From contig NZ_QAIL01000258.1 in the NCBI RefSeq assembly GCF_003061025.1, forward strand, positions 1-45,119: 45,119 nt of DNA, read 5' to 3'. A program made the position numbers and the translations under genes. How positions within the stretch are numbered: position 1 is the first letter of the stretch; each line of letters starts with the position of its first letter. Of this stretch, positions 37,740 through 45,119 are shown piece after piece. This DNA comes from Pedobacter sp. HMWF019. Its GTDB lineage: Bacteria; Bacteroidota; Bacteroidia; Sphingobacteriales; Sphingobacteriaceae. A model generated the notes under the pieces. The model saw only the letters and a program-made list of their open reading frames with translations, was not told where the DNA came from and made no database searches.

Positions 37740-39014
37740 ATGAACAAAATCAAGATATATATATGTCTGCTGCTGATGGCTACCTCTTGGAAGGCTACAG
37801 CACAGGACTTTTCTCCAAAAGTTTTTCCAGACCGGGTTATTTTAACCTGGTCCGGAAATCCATCCACTAGCCAAACCGTAACCTGGCGGACAGATACCAC
37901 CATTAAAGCCGCCAAAGCCCAGATTAAAGCTGAGGATTCCAGCCCTGAGCTGGAGACTGCAGTAGCTACACTGGATGCAGGTACCCAGACCCTATCCGGA
38001 GGACAGAATTATGCCACTGCAAATTACCATCATGTAACATTTAAAGATCTGAAGCCCAATACTGTTTATGCCTACAGAGTAGGAGCAGGAGAGTATTGGA
38101 GTGAGTGGTTCCAGTTTACTACAGCCCCGGCCCAGCCTGCACCTTTTTCTTTTATCTATCTGGGCGATGCACAAAATGACATCAGGTCTAAATGGTCGAG
38201 GGTTATCCGAAAGGCATTCTCCCATCAGCCGGATGCCCGCTTCATCATTCACACCGGAGACCTGATCAACCGTTCCAATAATGACAAAGAATGGGGAGAA
38301 TGGCATTACGGAGGAGGCTTTATCAATGGTATGATTCCAAGTATTCCTTCACCAGGCAACCACGAATATATTCGTAATGATCAAAAACAATTGATATTGG
38401 ATCCGCATTGGGGGGTACAATACACCCTGCCAGACAACGGACCTAAAGGTCTGGAAAAATCTGTCTTTTATATAGATTATCAGGACTTACGTGTCATTTC
38501 ACTGGATTCCCAGTTGATTACTTTGGATGAAACGGCCGAAAAATTGCAGTACGAATGGCTGGAAAAGGTACTCAAAGAAAATAAAAACTTATGGACTGTG
38601 GTTACGTTTCACCATCCCATTTATTCGACCTCCAAAAGCCGGGACAATAAAGAGTTCAGAGAAAGATTCAAACCTCTTTTTGACCGGTACCATGTAGATC
38701 TGGTACTGCAGGGGCATGATCATACCTATAGCAGAGGGCAGAATTTACCACGAGGGCTGTCGGGCAGAGATGTAAGTGGCCCTGTATACCTGGTATCAGT
38801 ATCGGGTCCTAAGATGTACAAAGTAGACGGTAAAAAATGGATGAATGTATCTCTGGAGAACACGCAGTTGTTCCAGTTGATTCATATCGATGGACAGGAC
38901 CTGAAATTTGAGGCTTATAAAGCATCGGGAGAATTGTTTGATGCTTTTTCATTGAAAAAGACAAACCGGGATCAGGCTGCGGCTTTTAAAGACTTAAATC
39001 CGGCAGAAAAGTAA
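37740..39014 (+). CDS. Purple-acid-phosphatase-like metallophosphoesterase, secreted
   Basis: This 424-residue exported enzyme has the signal peptide ICLLLMATSWKATAQ. A fibronectin-III-like N-terminal domain (VILTWSGNPSTSQTVTWR to about 125) is followed by a calcineurin-like phosphoesterase domain. The metal-site motifs are in order: LGDAQND, HTGDLIN, PSPGNHEY, TFHHPIYS and LQGHDHTYS, as in purple acid phosphatases. It should hydrolyse phosphoesters in the periplasm or at the surface. In the SusCD operon it would release phosphate or trim a phosphorylated ligand before import. Phosphodiesterase activity is possible. The following inverted repeat ends the operon. Confidence 0.92.
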   Translation: MNKIKIYICLLLMATSWKATAQDFSPKVFPDRVILTWSGNPSTSQTVTWRTDTTIKAAKAQIKAEDSSPELETAVATLDAGTQTLSGGQNYATANYHHVTFKDLKPNTVYAYRVGAGEYWSEWFQFTTAPAQPAPFSFIYLGDAQNDIRSKWSRVIRKAFSHQPDARFIIHTGDLINRSNNDKEWGEWHYGGGFINGMIPSIPSPGNHEYIRNDQKQLILDPHWGVQYTLPDNGPKGLEKSVFYIDYQDLRVISLDSQLITLDETAEKLQYEWLEKVLKENKNLWTVVTFHHPIYSTSKSRDNKEFRERFKPLFDRYHVDLVLQGHDHTYSRGQNLPRGLSGRDVSGPVYLVSVSGPKMYKVDGKKWMNVSLENTQLFQLIHIDGQDLKFEAYKASGELFDAFSLKKTNRDQAAAFKDLNPAEK

Positions 39015-39024
39015 AATTTGTGGT

Positions 39025-39103
39025 GAAAATATGTTTTCTGATCTCTCTGGACCTTTCGCGAAGAGCTTCAGGCCCTGAGGTTCGATCATGAAAACATATT
39101 TTC
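39025..39103. terminator. Large branched inverted repeat ending the phosphatase operon
   Basis: The outer arms are perfect over 14 bp: GAAAATATGTTTTC (39025-39038) and GAAAACATATTTTC (39090-39103). Five further pairs follow inward after one bulged base (39039-39043 with 39084-39088). The inside can form two small hairpins: CTTT/GAAG-like around TTCGCGAA (39053-39063), and CTTCAG/CTGAGG (39066-39071 with 39075-39080). This makes a three-way junction with A/T-rich ends on both strands. It lies between converging genes, so a bidirectional terminator is likely, but it is more elaborate than needed. Confidence 0.55.
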
Positions 39104-39181
39104 TTGAGTGCAGACCAGGTAGGATGCAGACCGGTATGGTTCAGAGTTGGATAGCGCAGCAATCAATTGTGGATGTCTTTT

Positions 39182-40300
39182 TCATTTTTCAGTTCCGGAT
39201 TTCATGGGCACAGTCTTCTTTTTACGGAAAGCGGGAAAGGTCATTGGGCTCTTGGTTGGTCTTTCATCACCTAATAAAACACCCCATTGTTTAAACATGT
39301 CAGTACGGTCAAAGATCACTTTTAATACTGCAATCAGAGGCATAGACAAGAACATGCCAGGCACTCCGGCGATGCTGCCACCAACAACAACGCCAAGGAT
39401 CGCGACGAGCGCATTGATCTTTATTTTTGAGCCTACGATTCTAGGCATCAGGATGTTATTGTCCAGGAACTGAACTACTGCTATAACTATAAGTACGGTA
39501 AGAACGGGCCATAACTCAGTAGAAGAAGTCAGTGTAAGCATAACCCCAATAATATTGCCGATTAGTGCGCCGACATAAGGGATCAGATTAAGGATGGCAA
39601 AGATAACCCCAATCAGCAAAGCATGTTTAATTCCAAGGAGCAACAATCCGCCACCTAGCAATACAGTCATATAGGTGATTTGGATAAGCAATCCAACCAG
39701 ATAGTTTTTAATGATGGATTCTGTTTCATAAATAGCGTCTTTAACCCTGGGATGATGATCGGTTTTAAACCACATAAAGATGAAACGGAGCAGGATGTCC
39801 TTGTAGAAAAGCATCAGATAGATATAGATAGGCAATAGTCCCACAAAGATAAATACAGAGCTTAAGGTAACGGCAGCCCCGCTTGCAGCTGTACCGGCAT
39901 AAGACATCAGGTCATCACTTTTTTTGTTGATGAATGCAACTTGTTCTTTAGTTGAATAGTCGCTGATGCTACTGATCCAGCTACTTAAAGCATGAAGGTG
40001 CTGTGATACATTCTTTTTGATCTGGGGAAAATCCGAAACCAGAATACTGATCTGGGAGGAGAAAAACCAGCCGATTAGGCCCACAAATACAATCAGCAGT
40101 AAAATGGGGATAATGATAGCTATGGCTTCCGGAATTTTCCATTTTCTTAAAAACCGGTAAACAGGAACCAGAAGTATACTGATAAAAAATGCCATAAGGA
40201 CAGGCATGATGATGTTGCTGCCAATGACCAAAATGGTTCCAATGAGCACAATTCCTAATAATTCAATAGACCTTCTTACGGTGAGAGGGAGTTCCTGCAT
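39182..40300 (-). CDS. AI-2E family transporter (PerM/YhhT type)
   Basis: This 372-residue inner-membrane protein has about eight hydrophobic segments (first around 14-45, last around 290-330). It shows the AI-2E/PerM family core: LVAILGVVVGGSIAGVPGMFLSMPLIAVLKVI near the C-terminus, with a large central soluble part (residues about 75-140). Members are called autoinducer-2 exporters or permeases, but most are untested and some act as ion antiporters. It is alone on the minus strand, divergent from mnmE. Confidence 0.85.
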   Translation of the reverse strand: MQELPLTVRRSIELLGIVLIGTILVIGSNIIMPVLMAFFISILLVPVYRFLRKWKIPEAIAIIIPILLLIVFVGLIGWFFSSQISILVSDFPQIKKNVSQHLHALSSWISSISDYSTKEQVAFINKKSDDLMSYAGTAASGAAVTLSSVFIFVGLLPIYIYLMLFYKDILLRFIFMWFKTDHHPRVKDAIYETESIIKNYLVGLLIQITYMTVLLGGGLLLLGIKHALLIGVIFAILNLIPYVGALIGNIIGVMLTLTSSTELWPVLTVLIVIAVVQFLDNNILMPRIVGSKIKINALVAILGVVVGGSIAGVPGMFLSMPLIAVLKVIFDRTDMFKQWGVLLGDERPTKSPMTFPAFRKKKTVPMKSGTEK

Positions 40301-40352
40301 AGATAATGGTTAAATTTACAAAACTAACACCTTAAGCTACGAAATGTTTGGT

Positions 40353-40360
40353 TAGTTTTG
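40353..40360 (+). promoter_or_regulatory. Bacteroidota -7 box for mnmE
   Basis: TAGTTTTG fits TAnnTTTG and ends 27 bases before the ATG at 40388. It overlaps the longer reading frame's start at 40358, which argues against that start. Confidence 0.45.
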
Positions 40361-40387
40361 TGCTTTGAGCACAACAAACACATTGAG

Positions 40388-41758
40388 ATGATCACAAACG
40401 ACACTATAGTTGCCCTATCAACACCTCCGGGAATCGGTGCCATCGGCGTTATCCGTCTTTCAGGAAACGAAGCTATATCCATCACCAATTCTGTATTTAG
40501 CGGTAAAGACCTCTTAAAACAGAAATCGCACACCATACATTTTGGATTGATTAAAGATGGGGAACAGGTGATCGATGAGGTACTGGTGAGTTTGTTTATT
40601 GCACCAAAGTCTTATACCAAAGAAAATGTGGTGGAAATTTCCTGTCATGGTTCTAATTATATCATTCAGCAGATTATCTCTTTACTCATCAGAAAGGGTG
40701 CCAGCGCGGCTAAACCAGGTGAATATACATTGAGAGCCTTTCTTAATGGAGGTCTTGACCTTTCTCAGGCTGAGGCTGTTGCTGATCTTATCTCTTCTGA
40801 TTCTGCAGCTGCGCATCAGGTGGCAATGAACCAGCTTCGCGGTGGTTTTAGTTCGGAACTCAACTTGTTGAGAGAGCAATTGATCCATTTTGCGTCTATG
40901 ATAGAACTGGAGCTCGATTTTGCAGAAGAGGATGTAGAGTTTGCTAATAGAGACCAGTTACAGGAGCTGATTAACAAAATAACATTGGTATTAAACCAGC
41001 TGATCCGTTCTTTCGAACTGGGAAATGTGATTAAACAAGGTATCAATACCGTAATAGCCGGACGCCCTAACGCGGGCAAGTCCACGTTACTGAATGCGTT
41101 ACTGAATGAAGAACGTGCCATTGTAAGCGAAATTGCGGGGACAACCAGGGATACGATTGAGGAGCTTTTGAATATTAACGGAATTAATTTCCGGTTAATT
41201 GATACCGCTGGAATTCGCGAGGCCACAGATACAATTGAAGCAATTGGAGTAGAGAAAACCATGCAGAAAATCAATCAGTCTGCTTTGCTGGTCTATGTAT
41301 TTGATGTGGTGAACCTGACTGTTCAGGAAATCAGGGAAGATATTGCGAAATTATACCGTCCCGGTATGGCTTTTATTGCGGTTGCCAACAAGATTGATCT
41401 TTCTTACAACAATAAGCTCAAAGAACTTCAGTTGCCTTCTGATATTCAATTTATCTCGATTTCTGCCAAACAGAACCAGCAAATTGAGGAACTGAAAGAG
41501 TTGCTGTATAGCACTGCAGTAGGAGATCAGCTTTCAGATAACCATACCATGGTAACCAATATTCGTCACGTAGAAGCCTTAAGAAGGACGCAGACAGCTT
41601 TGGAGAGTGTGGGTAATGGATTGACTAATCCAGTTACTTCCGACTTCCTGTCGATGGATATAAAGCAAGCTTTGTATTACCTGGGAGAAATTACAGGACA
41701 AGTAACAACTGATGATTTGCTGGAAAACATTTTCAGCAAATTCTGTATCGGGAAATAA
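40388..41758 (+). CDS. mnmE: tRNA modification GTPase MnmE
   Basis: MnmE, with MnmG, modifies U34 of certain tRNAs (the cmnm5U pathway). From the ATG at 40388 it has 456 residues. The start NDTIVALSTPPGIGAIGVIRLSG is the family N-terminus with the folate-binding domain. The P-loop GRPNAGKS is at 225-232, the switch AGTTRDT and DTAGIRE follow, and NKID is the guanine motif. The C-terminal FCIGK carries the invariant Cys. The ten extra residues of a longer frame at 40358 lie in the promoter box. The gene is monocistronic, 29 bases from the converging AraC gene. Confidence 0.97.
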   Translation: MITNDTIVALSTPPGIGAIGVIRLSGNEAISITNSVFSGKDLLKQKSHTIHFGLIKDGEQVIDEVLVSLFIAPKSYTKENVVEISCHGSNYIIQQIISLLIRKGASAAKPGEYTLRAFLNGGLDLSQAEAVADLISSDSAAAHQVAMNQLRGGFSSELNLLREQLIHFASMIELELDFAEEDVEFANRDQLQELINKITLVLNQLIRSFELGNVIKQGINTVIAGRPNAGKSTLLNALLNEERAIVSEIAGTTRDTIEELLNINGINFRLIDTAGIREATDTIEAIGVEKTMQKINQSALLVYVFDVVNLTVQEIREDIAKLYRPGMAFIAVANKIDLSYNNKLKELQLPSDIQFISISAKQNQQIEELKELLYSTAVGDQLSDNHTMVTNIRHVEALRRTQTALESVGNGLTNPVTSDFLSMDIKQALYYLGEITGQVTTDDLLENIFSKFCIGK

Positions 41759-41787
41759 GCCGTCAAAATCAGGCAAACTCAACTTTC

Positions 41788-42705
41788 TTAACCACCAAAG
41801 GGTTTAACTCTTCTGTATACTGCGGGAGTCTGCCCGGTTTTTGATTTAAAGATCCGGTTAAAAGCAGCTTCCGACTGGTAGCCGCTTTTTGCTGCTATTT
41901 CGGAGATTTTGCTGTTGTCTGTCATCAAAAGCTTTTGGGCCATCCTGATGCGCCAGTTAGTGAGGTAGCTCAAGGGTGTTTCGCGCACTAATTTTTTAAA
42001 CTGGTTAAAGAAAACAGAGCGTGACATGCCGATCTCCGAAGCCAGCGATTCCAGTGTCCAATCGTTTTCAGGGGAGTCTTGCATTAGTTTCAATGCCTTG
42101 CTGACCCTGGGGTCATTTAACGCAGATAGGTAGCCGCTTTCAGGTGCAGCTTGTTCCAAATAGGCCCGGATGATATGGACAAACATCATTTCCGACAAAC
42201 ATTTCAGCATTACGCTACTACCAGGCCTTTCGTTATTAAGTTCTTCCAGCATGAGCTGGGCAACTTGTCGGACCAATAATTGGTTTTCTGTTACATATTG
42301 CCTAATATGAATAATCGGTGGAAGATCCTTTAAAAAAGGATGAAGTGGCTGGTAATCAAATTCAAAATGGCCCGCAATCAGGATAGTTTTCTCACCATCA
42401 CCATTAAAAACCGGAACTCCTGCCCTAAGGGCTTTCACAAACTCAGGAGAGGGCATACGCAGGCTCGTCGGTTTATCCGCTATCCAGTGGGCGCTCCCGT
42501 GAGGTACGAATATGAGGTCGCCCTCTTTCATTTCGATAACACGGCCGTCGGGTGAACCAACCGTACAGCTGCCGCTCACCAGCCGCCAGAACTGCGAGTT
42601 TTCGTCCTTGACAATATCCAATCCCCAGGGAGCAGCCAAAGGGATTTTGTTATAGACAATGCTTTTCAGCCGCGTTGCCTCCAATACAGTGCTTAATGCG
42701 TCCAT
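41788..42705 (-). CDS. AraC-family transcriptional regulator with cupin domain
   Basis: This 305-residue regulator has an N-terminal cupin-type sensor domain (Cupin_6-like; SGSCTVGSPDGRV and EGDLIFVPHGSAHWI at about 45-80). The AraC DNA-binding domain covers about 205-300: ESLASEIGMSRSVFFNQFKKL is the first helix-turn-helix, and ISEIAAKSGYQSEAAFNRIFK the second. Close relatives usually control a divergent oxidoreductase or small protein; here the divergent gene is the SnoaL/NTF2-like protein. The signal is unknown. It probably autoregulates from the 96-base shared gap. Confidence 0.92.
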   Translation of the reverse strand: MDALSTVLEATRLKSIVYNKIPLAAPWGLDIVKDENSQFWRLVSGSCTVGSPDGRVIEMKEGDLIFVPHGSAHWIADKPTSLRMPSPEFVKALRAGVPVFNGDGEKTILIAGHFEFDYQPLHPFLKDLPPIIHIRQYVTENQLLVRQVAQLMLEELNNERPGSSVMLKCLSEMMFVHIIRAYLEQAAPESGYLSALNDPRVSKALKLMQDSPENDWTLESLASEIGMSRSVFFNQFKKLVRETPLSYLTNWRIRMAQKLLMTDNSKISEIAAKSGYQSEAAFNRIFKSKTGQTPAVYRRVKPFGG

Positions 42706-42728
42706 TGTTGTAAATCGATACGTTTAAG

Positions 42729-42736
42729 CAAATATA
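42729..42736 (-). promoter_or_regulatory. Bacteroidota -7 box for the AraC gene
   Basis: TATATTTG on the minus strand matches TAnnTTTG and ends 23 bases before the ATG at 42705. It sits 37 bases from the opposing box of the divergent gene, so a single bound regulator could control both. Confidence 0.45.
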
Positions 42737-42773
42737 TGATACTTATTAGTGCTTTTAGTATTTGTAGCCGCGT

Positions 42774-42781
42774 TACCTTTG
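42774..42781 (+). promoter_or_regulatory. Bacteroidota -7 box for the SnoaL-like gene
   Basis: TACCTTTG matches TAnnTTTG and ends 20 bases before the ATG at 42802. The -33 position holds only a weak TTTT-type sequence, as expected for a promoter needing an activator. Confidence 0.45.
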
Positions 42782-42801
42782 TACTATAAATCAAAAAGAA
42801 A

Positions 42802-43167
42802 ATGAATACACAGGAATTAGCCGATCGTTACTATGAACTTTTTAAAGCGAGACAGGTACCGGAAATCTACCAGCAGTTATACAGTGCAGATATTGTTTGT
42901 ACCGAACCGGAACATGCCCTGGTCATGGGTGTGCCCACTGTAACTAAGGGTATTGAAGCGGTTTTAGCGAAGTCGAAAGCCAGGCAGGAAACTATAGAAG
43001 AAGTACACAGCTTTTTCAGCAGCGAACCCGTGGTTGGGGGCGATTATTTCAGCCTGGCAATGGGCAGGGATATGACCCTGAAAAACGGACAGCGATTACA
43101 ATTAGCGGAAATCGCGGTCTTTGGGGTAAAAGATGATAAGATCATCACTGAGACCTTTTTCTATTAA
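42802..43167 (+). CDS. SnoaL/NTF2-like small protein
   Basis: This 121-residue cytoplasmic protein resembles the SnoaL-like/NTF2-like fold, a small cone-shaped domain. The N-terminal helix MNTQELADRYYELFKARQVPEIYQQLYSADIVC, then ...GIEAVLAKSKA and the strands DYFSLAMGRDMTLKNGQR and IAVFGVKDDKIITETFFY fit the pattern. Members are enzymes (cyclases, isomerases) or ligand-binding proteins, and no catalytic residues can be assigned with confidence. It is divergent from the AraC regulator, its likely controller. Two hairpins follow the stop. Confidence 0.8.
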   Translation: MNTQELADRYYELFKARQVPEIYQQLYSADIVCTEPEHALVMGVPTVTKGIEAVLAKSKARQETIEEVHSFFSSEPVVGGDYFSLAMGRDMTLKNGQRLQLAEIAVFGVKDDKIITETFFY

Positions 43168-43189
43168 TCCAATTACCTTTACAAGTATC

Positions 43190-43246
43190 CGGCTGCGGGA
43201 ATTGGCCCACAGCCGCAATGGTCTATTTTGGAACAATTCCTGTTCC
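43190..43246. terminator. Two tandem hairpins after the SnoaL-like gene
   Basis: Hairpin one (43190-43215) pairs CGGCTG with CAGCCG and GGG with CCC, with one mismatch. Hairpin two (43230-43246) pairs GGAACA with TGTTCC around ATTCC. Only short T stretches follow, so this is a weak or factor-dependent terminator, or a structured 3' end for the converging genes. Confidence 0.5.
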
Positions 43247-43276
43247 GCTATGATTAGTTTAGATTTTGATGGAATC

Positions 43277-44485
43277 TCACTGATTTATCGTGTCAGGCTT
43301 TGACTGTTTCGATTTTCGTATAAAAGTAGCAAGCACAAAAATTGCAAATCCAAAAAGCCAGGTTGAAAATAGCACGATAAAGAAAATCTTTCTGATGGAT
43401 GAATGAAAGTATCCAGGGTGATAAAACAATCGGTTCAAGGTGTTGATTTTTTCAATTAATGCATGTCGATCGAAGCTGTTCCTGATCTGGTCTAGCTGGT
43501 CCTGATTTTTATCCCGAAAATGAAAGACATCCTGGGTGAGGGCTACCGGGTTGATGGAAGATTCTATGTTGTATTTTTTCAATAGCGTATCCAGCTTTTT
43601 AAAAGAGTTAAGTAGAGAATCTTTGTTTAATTTATAAAGTAGCTTATATCTTTCTATCGCATTTTGCCGCTGTTGTTTTGCCACAGTTTGACCGTTAACA
43701 GGACTGATCAATGTCTTGTTTTCGAGAAAAACGCAAATGCTATCGTCATATTGCGGACTGACTGCAGATCCTTTAAATATAATTTCAGTACTGTCCTTGC
43801 TGGTGCTTTTTGATATGATTCTTTTCTGTAATTCTTTCTGATCAAAGCCGAACAGTTCATAAGCAGAGTTGGTGGCGCTTTTTAGCTTTTCATAAGCTGA
43901 GGTGAGCATTTTTAAGGTGTCAATGCTGTAATATGCAGATTGTAAACTAAAAGATTCCTTATTTCCCAAATCGTAGAAAACAGTGTCCTTTACCTCGATT
44001 ACCGGATAGGGCTTTGGATATAGGATATTGGTCACATTAAATAATGTTTCTGAATTGTAGGAGGTATTAGGGTATAAAAACGGATTTAAAACATTTAATA
44101 ACGTTTTATCAGTATTGAAGTTTTTCTCAGATAATTCTTGCTTAAGTTTAGCGTTCAACCCGAAACTATAACTCATAAAAAAGGTTAACGATAAAAAGAC
44201 TATCGGAAGTAGGATAGCCCCAATTTTAATCAGATTTTGAGCATTGTACTGTTGTCTGGAATGATTCCGTATCAGTAGAATAAGAACGGTCAGTAAAAAC
44301 AAACCTGTTACAAAGAAGTGGGAAATAGATACGTCGTCGTAAAACTTAAAACGATAAAACTCAGTGTAAATATTTATTTTTCCTATACCTGTAAACTTAA
44401 AATAACCGTATATAAAGTAAGCCAAGTGTATTAACGCAAGTACGATGACAGATTTTAAGAGAAACTTTTTTAGATTATGGTTCAT
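43277..44485 (-). CDS. Unrecognised four-helix membrane protein (402 aa)
   Basis: Hydrophobic segments lie at about residues 11-30 (VIVLALIHLAYFIYGYF), 54-73, 84-106 and 363-388 near the C-terminus, ending in a short Lys-rich tail. Between them is a hydrophilic domain of about 255 residues, rich in Lys, Asn, Ser and Leu with helical and coiled-coil-like stretches and likely facing the periplasm. I do not recognise the family. It is single, preceded by 630 gene-free bases, and no promoter box was found for it. The composition is more AT-rich than its neighbours, which could point to recent gain. Confidence 0.7.
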   Translation of the reverse strand: MNHNLKKFLLKSVIVLALIHLAYFIYGYFKFTGIGKINIYTEFYRFKFYDDVSISHFFVTGLFLLTVLILLIRNHSRQQYNAQNLIKIGAILLPIVFLSLTFFMSYSFGLNAKLKQELSEKNFNTDKTLLNVLNPFLYPNTSYNSETLFNVTNILYPKPYPVIEVKDTVFYDLGNKESFSLQSAYYSIDTLKMLTSAYEKLKSATNSAYELFGFDQKELQKRIISKSTSKDSTEIIFKGSAVSPQYDDSICVFLENKTLISPVNGQTVAKQQRQNAIERYKLLYKLNKDSLLNSFKKLDTLLKKYNIESSINPVALTQDVFHFRDKNQDQLDQIRNSFDRHALIEKINTLNRLFYHPGYFHSSIRKIFFIVLFSTWLFGFAIFVLATFIRKSKQSKPDTINQ

Positions 44486-44940
44486 ATTGTTTAATGCTGA
44501 TTATAGTGGCTAAAGTTTTTCGGTTTGATAAGATGAAACTTTGTCTAAACTTAATTTGGAACACTTCCCTGCTGTCTTTTTAATCGCTGTTGTTATGGCC
44601 GGTGCTTTTTCTTGTGCTATGGTAAAGTTGTTCAATTAAATTTATTTATGCTAAAGTAGTTTTTTATTTTGTTAACTATAGTTATGCCAGTACTTTGATT
44701 AATGAAAGGTCTTATATTACTGTAAAGGGGAATATTATAGCTTTAAACAAGATGATTCGGCTGTAGAATATACCCACTATCTCAAAAGATAGGTGCTTAT
44801 TGGTTGAGATTATCTTATTCAAGATATTACTTTTTTAAAGCGTATAATGCCTAATCATTCGCTTTTCTCATTTCTTAATTTCAAGCATTCATTCCCAAAG
44901 ATCGATACTTAATCGATCTATAAATATTGCATAAGTGGAA

Positions 44941-45020
44941 ATTAGGTGGGTACGGAAGGGCAGGTGAGGGGGTGCATTTTCAGGTGGATCTTCAAAGGGC
45001 AGACCTGAAAATTAGGTGGT
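44941..45020. repeat. AGGTGG repeat array with inverted repeat
   Basis: AGGTGG or AGGTGA occurs at 44944, 44962, 44982 and 45014 (spacings 18, 20 and 32), the first and last within ATTAGGTGG. Between copies three and four, ATTTTCAGGT (44977-44986) and its perfect complement ACCTGAAAAT (45003-45012) form a 10-bp inverted repeat. It could be a regulator-binding array or the subterminal repeats of an IS21-like element; the transposase would lie outside the window. Confidence 0.5.
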
Positions 45021-45083
45021 AAAGAAATAGAAACAAGCTTTTTAAACTTTAAATATCGGGTAACCCTTGGTACTCAACTATGG

Positions 45084-45091
45084 TAATTTTG
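45084..45091 (+). promoter_or_regulatory. Promoter-like -7 box reading out of the window
   Basis: TAATTTTG fits TAnnTTTG. A TTG at 45067 is 14 bases upstream, shorter than ideal. It would start transcription near 45096 toward a gene beyond the right edge; the window ends in an ATG that could be its start. Confidence 0.35.
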
Positions 45092-45119
45092 TGCACTATA
45101 GCATATAAAGATATATATG

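Larger units (their letters stand above)
44486..45119. other. Gene-free AT-rich right end
   Basis: I find no reading frame in this stretch with gene-like features. It holds an 8-bp inverted repeat AGATCGAT/ATCGATCT (44899-44919), a 6-bp hairpin CTATCT/AGATAG (44777-44792), the AGGTGG repeat array described separately and a promoter-like box at 45084. A 14-codon ATG frame at 44592 is too short to call. The rest is plain AT-rich sequence, perhaps a decayed region or a long regulatory gap for a gene beyond the window. Confidence 0.6.

Noticed and set aside
39104..39181. TGCAGACC direct repeats after the branched inverted repeat
   Set aside because: Two eight-base copies 16 bases apart in a short gap; too little to call a feature.
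44592..44636. 14-codon frame in the right-hand gap
   Set aside because: Too short, with no promoter box and no ribosome-binding site; likely chance.
1..45119. tRNA or rRNA genes and CRISPR arrays
   Set aside because: No cloverleaf with a T-loop GTTCRA pattern, no rRNA-like stretch and no regularly spaced repeat-spacer pattern was seen on either strand.

Overview
The window looks like a chromosomal segment of a Bacteroidota bacterium, most likely family Sphingobacteriaceae (Pedobacter or a close relative). The grounds are a SusC/SusD pair behind an ECF sigma factor and a FecR anti-sigma factor, DUF3857/transglutaminase-like proteins, a futalosine-type menaquinone operon, and repeated Bacteroidota -7 promoter boxes (TAnnTTTG) just upstream of genes. 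The genus is an inference from gene content; there is no rRNA gene here. No tRNA, CRISPR array, prophage or complete insertion sequence was seen.

Layout. 1-2.2 kb: a Cys/Met-metabolism PLP enzyme (minus), a small lipoprotein and a small acidic protein. 2.2-9.1 kb (minus): purL and, upstream of it, a three-gene glycine betaine/proline-type ABC importer (proV-proW-proX type) with the best promoter in the window and an unusually long leader. 9.3-15.2 kb (plus): mqnE, a histidine phosphatase and mqnA with overlapping ends, then mutS, an NlpC/P60 lipoprotein and a 40-residue membrane peptide. 15.2-19.1 kb (minus): two paralogous secreted DUF3857/transglutaminase-like proteins, one with a degenerate catalytic triad. 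19.2-22.1 kb (plus): a DnaQ-like exonuclease and a secreted M1 peptidase. 22.1-27.4 kb: queG, a tail-anchored small protein, and the minus-strand run pdxH - 3-hydroxyacyl-CoA dehydrogenase - ruvB - GNAT/nitrilase fusion. 27.5-30.9 kb: a YqgE/AlgH protein, purK-purE (minus) and a BaiN/HI0933-type flavoprotein.

31.0-39.1 kb (plus) is the main accessory system: ECF sigma factor, FecR anti-sigma factor, a SusC receptor carrying an STN signalling domain, a SusD lipoprotein and a secreted purple-acid-phosphatase-like enzyme. It reads as a cell-surface-signalled operon that binds, dephosphorylates and imports a substrate, probably a phosphoester. Two same-loop hairpins separate the regulators from the structural genes, and a large branched inverted repeat closes the operon.

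39.2-44.5 kb: an AI-2E/PerM-type membrane protein (minus), mnmE (plus), an AraC regulator with a divergent SnoaL/NTF2-like protein, and an unrecognised four-helix membrane protein. The last 630 bases hold no gene. They carry AGGTGG-type repeats and a promoter-like box reading out of the window.

The backbone is housekeeping (purine synthesis, DNA repair, tRNA modification, menaquinone, B6). The most interesting parts are the phosphatase-linked SusCD locus with its structured non-coding DNA, the phosphatase embedded in the menaquinone operon, and the repeat array at the right edge.
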